NCBI GenBank assembly: GCA_018257865.1
Contig: JAEUBA010000234.1
Coordinates: forward strand, 1 to 20,047
Source: Stereocaulon alpinum
Taxonomy: Eukaryota; Ascomycota; Lecanoromycetes; Lecanorales; Stereocaulaceae
Direction of reading: 5' to 3'
DNA length: 20,047 bases
Below the pieces are notes generated by a model, which did no database searches, was not told where the DNA came from, and saw only the letters and a list, made by a program, of their open reading frames with translations. Shown here one piece after another: positions 19,259 through 20,047 of this stretch. How positions within the stretch are numbered: the stretch's first letter is position 1; each line of letters starts with the position of its first letter. The translations under genes and the position numbers were made by a program.

Positions 19259-20047
19259 GATAGACTAAGGAGGCTCTCCGCTAGACTGAAAGGAAAAAGG
19301 TTACTATCCTACGAAAGACTAGGACGATAGCTTTTTGAGAGGGGGTCTATAGAGTATCGCTAAGGCTAGGAGGAATATAGTAACTCGTTAAGTAGGGAAG
19401 GGAGAGGAGTATACGCCTTAAAGAGCTACTATAATTCCCAGCTATTAAAGACGGGAATAGGAATAAAGCGATAGACTTTAAAGGGAAGGTAGAGGCCTTA
19501 AGGAGGGTCCTCTTCCCGCCCTTACCCCTAGCGGACCTAACGGATATTAAGGGGGCTAATTACCTAAAGCCTATTATAATAGATAGCGAGATTACTATAA
19601 AGGAGGTAAGGGACATAATTTAGCACCTAGTAGCAGATAAGGCCCTAGGGATTTTAGGGATCCTAAATAGGTTCCTAAGAGCGGTATATACGGAAATAGG
19701 GGAGACCTTTTAAAGGGTATTTTAAGCGTACCTAGATTATAGATACTACCTAAAGAAGTTCTGCGAAGCGAATATAGTAATACTGAAGAAGCTAAAGAAG
19801 ACTAATTACTCTAAGCCTAAGGCCTATCGACCTATCGTACTACTAGATACACTTAGGAAAGTATTAGAGATAGTAATAGTAAAACGACTTAGCGGAATAG
19901 CTGAAGTAAATTACCTACTCCTAGAATACTAGATAGGAGGTAGGAAGAGATATTTAGTAGAAATAGCTCTAAAGACTATTATAGACTTAATCTATATAAT
20001 ATAGAACTAAGGTAAGGATAATATAGCGAGTTTACTATTACTAGATA
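19259..20047 (+). mobile_element. LINE copy D, ORF2 fragment (5'-truncated, runs off window)
   Basis: From about 19262 this matches copy C from 15211 with a constant offset of 4051 to the last base of the window, so there are no net indels over about 785 bp. It covers the linker after the endonuclease and the first part of the RT, up to motif A (the Asp codon at 20044). It starts in the middle of ORF2, as a 5'-truncated LINE would. It is more RIP-mutated than copy C: several CA/TG sites kept in C are TA here. Confidence 0.9.
19259..20047 (+). pseudogene. LINE ORF2 reverse-transcriptase relic, copy D
   Basis: This is the in-frame equivalent of codons in copy C ORF2 from 15211 to 15996: the post-endonuclease linker, the Tyr-Arg-Pro-Ile region (about 19825) and the start of RT motif A at the window edge. 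In-frame TAG/TAA codons replace Gln and Trp. Whether the rest of the element continues beyond the window cannot be seen. It is not functional. Confidence 0.8.

Overview
The window looks like a constitutively silenced, repeat-packed block of a filamentous ascomycete (Pezizomycotina) genome. I see no intact protein-coding gene. The sequence carries the signature of repeat-induced point mutation (RIP). TpA is hugely over-represented, CpA and TpG are nearly absent over long stretches, CpG is largely retained, and former reading frames are full of TAA/TAG that sit where CAA, CAG or TGG would be expected. Related copies differ almost only by C-to-T/G-to-A changes with few or no indels. The organism inference rests on this RIP pattern, a Tad1-like LINE and a chromodomain Ty3/gypsy element; I cannot name a species.

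Layout. (1) 1-3588: two minus-strand copies (A, B) of one LINE family, each holding ORF1 and the first part of ORF2, arranged head to tail. (2) 3607-3767: a 132-bp dispersed repeat followed by telomere-like repeats. (3) 3768-4366: unidentified AT-rich sequence. (4) 4367-11144: a plus-strand chromoviral Ty3/gypsy element with 5' LTR, gag, protease, RT, RNase H, integrase, chromodomain, G-run polypurine tract and the first 23 bp of a 3' LTR. Its chromodomain is split exactly by a 1,090-bp insertion (9801-10890) made of the 132-bp repeat, telomere-like repeats, minisatellites and a unique end. A second, inverted copy of that insert starts inside the 3' LTR at 11145, so the two ends form arms of about 290-300 bp around a 250-bp gypsy spacer. 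(5) 11145-12500: the inverted copy, mostly minisatellite, itself interrupted by a 5'-truncated LINE tail (F, 11559-12051). (6) 12501-17914: a near full-length LINE (C) with ORF1 and ORF2, the least mutated part of the window and the key that identifies the other copies. (7) 17915-18719: an inverted internal ORF2 fragment (E). (8) 18720-19258: unassigned sequence. (9) 19259-20047: a further plus-strand ORF2 fragment (D), running off the window.

The elements do not work together as a pathway: this is a nest of transposons inserted into one another and then mutated. The most unusual component is the insert family at 9801-10890/11145-12500, which combines a possible TA target duplication, CTATA ends, telomere-like repeats and long minisatellites but no visible coding capacity. 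I do not recognise it as a named family.
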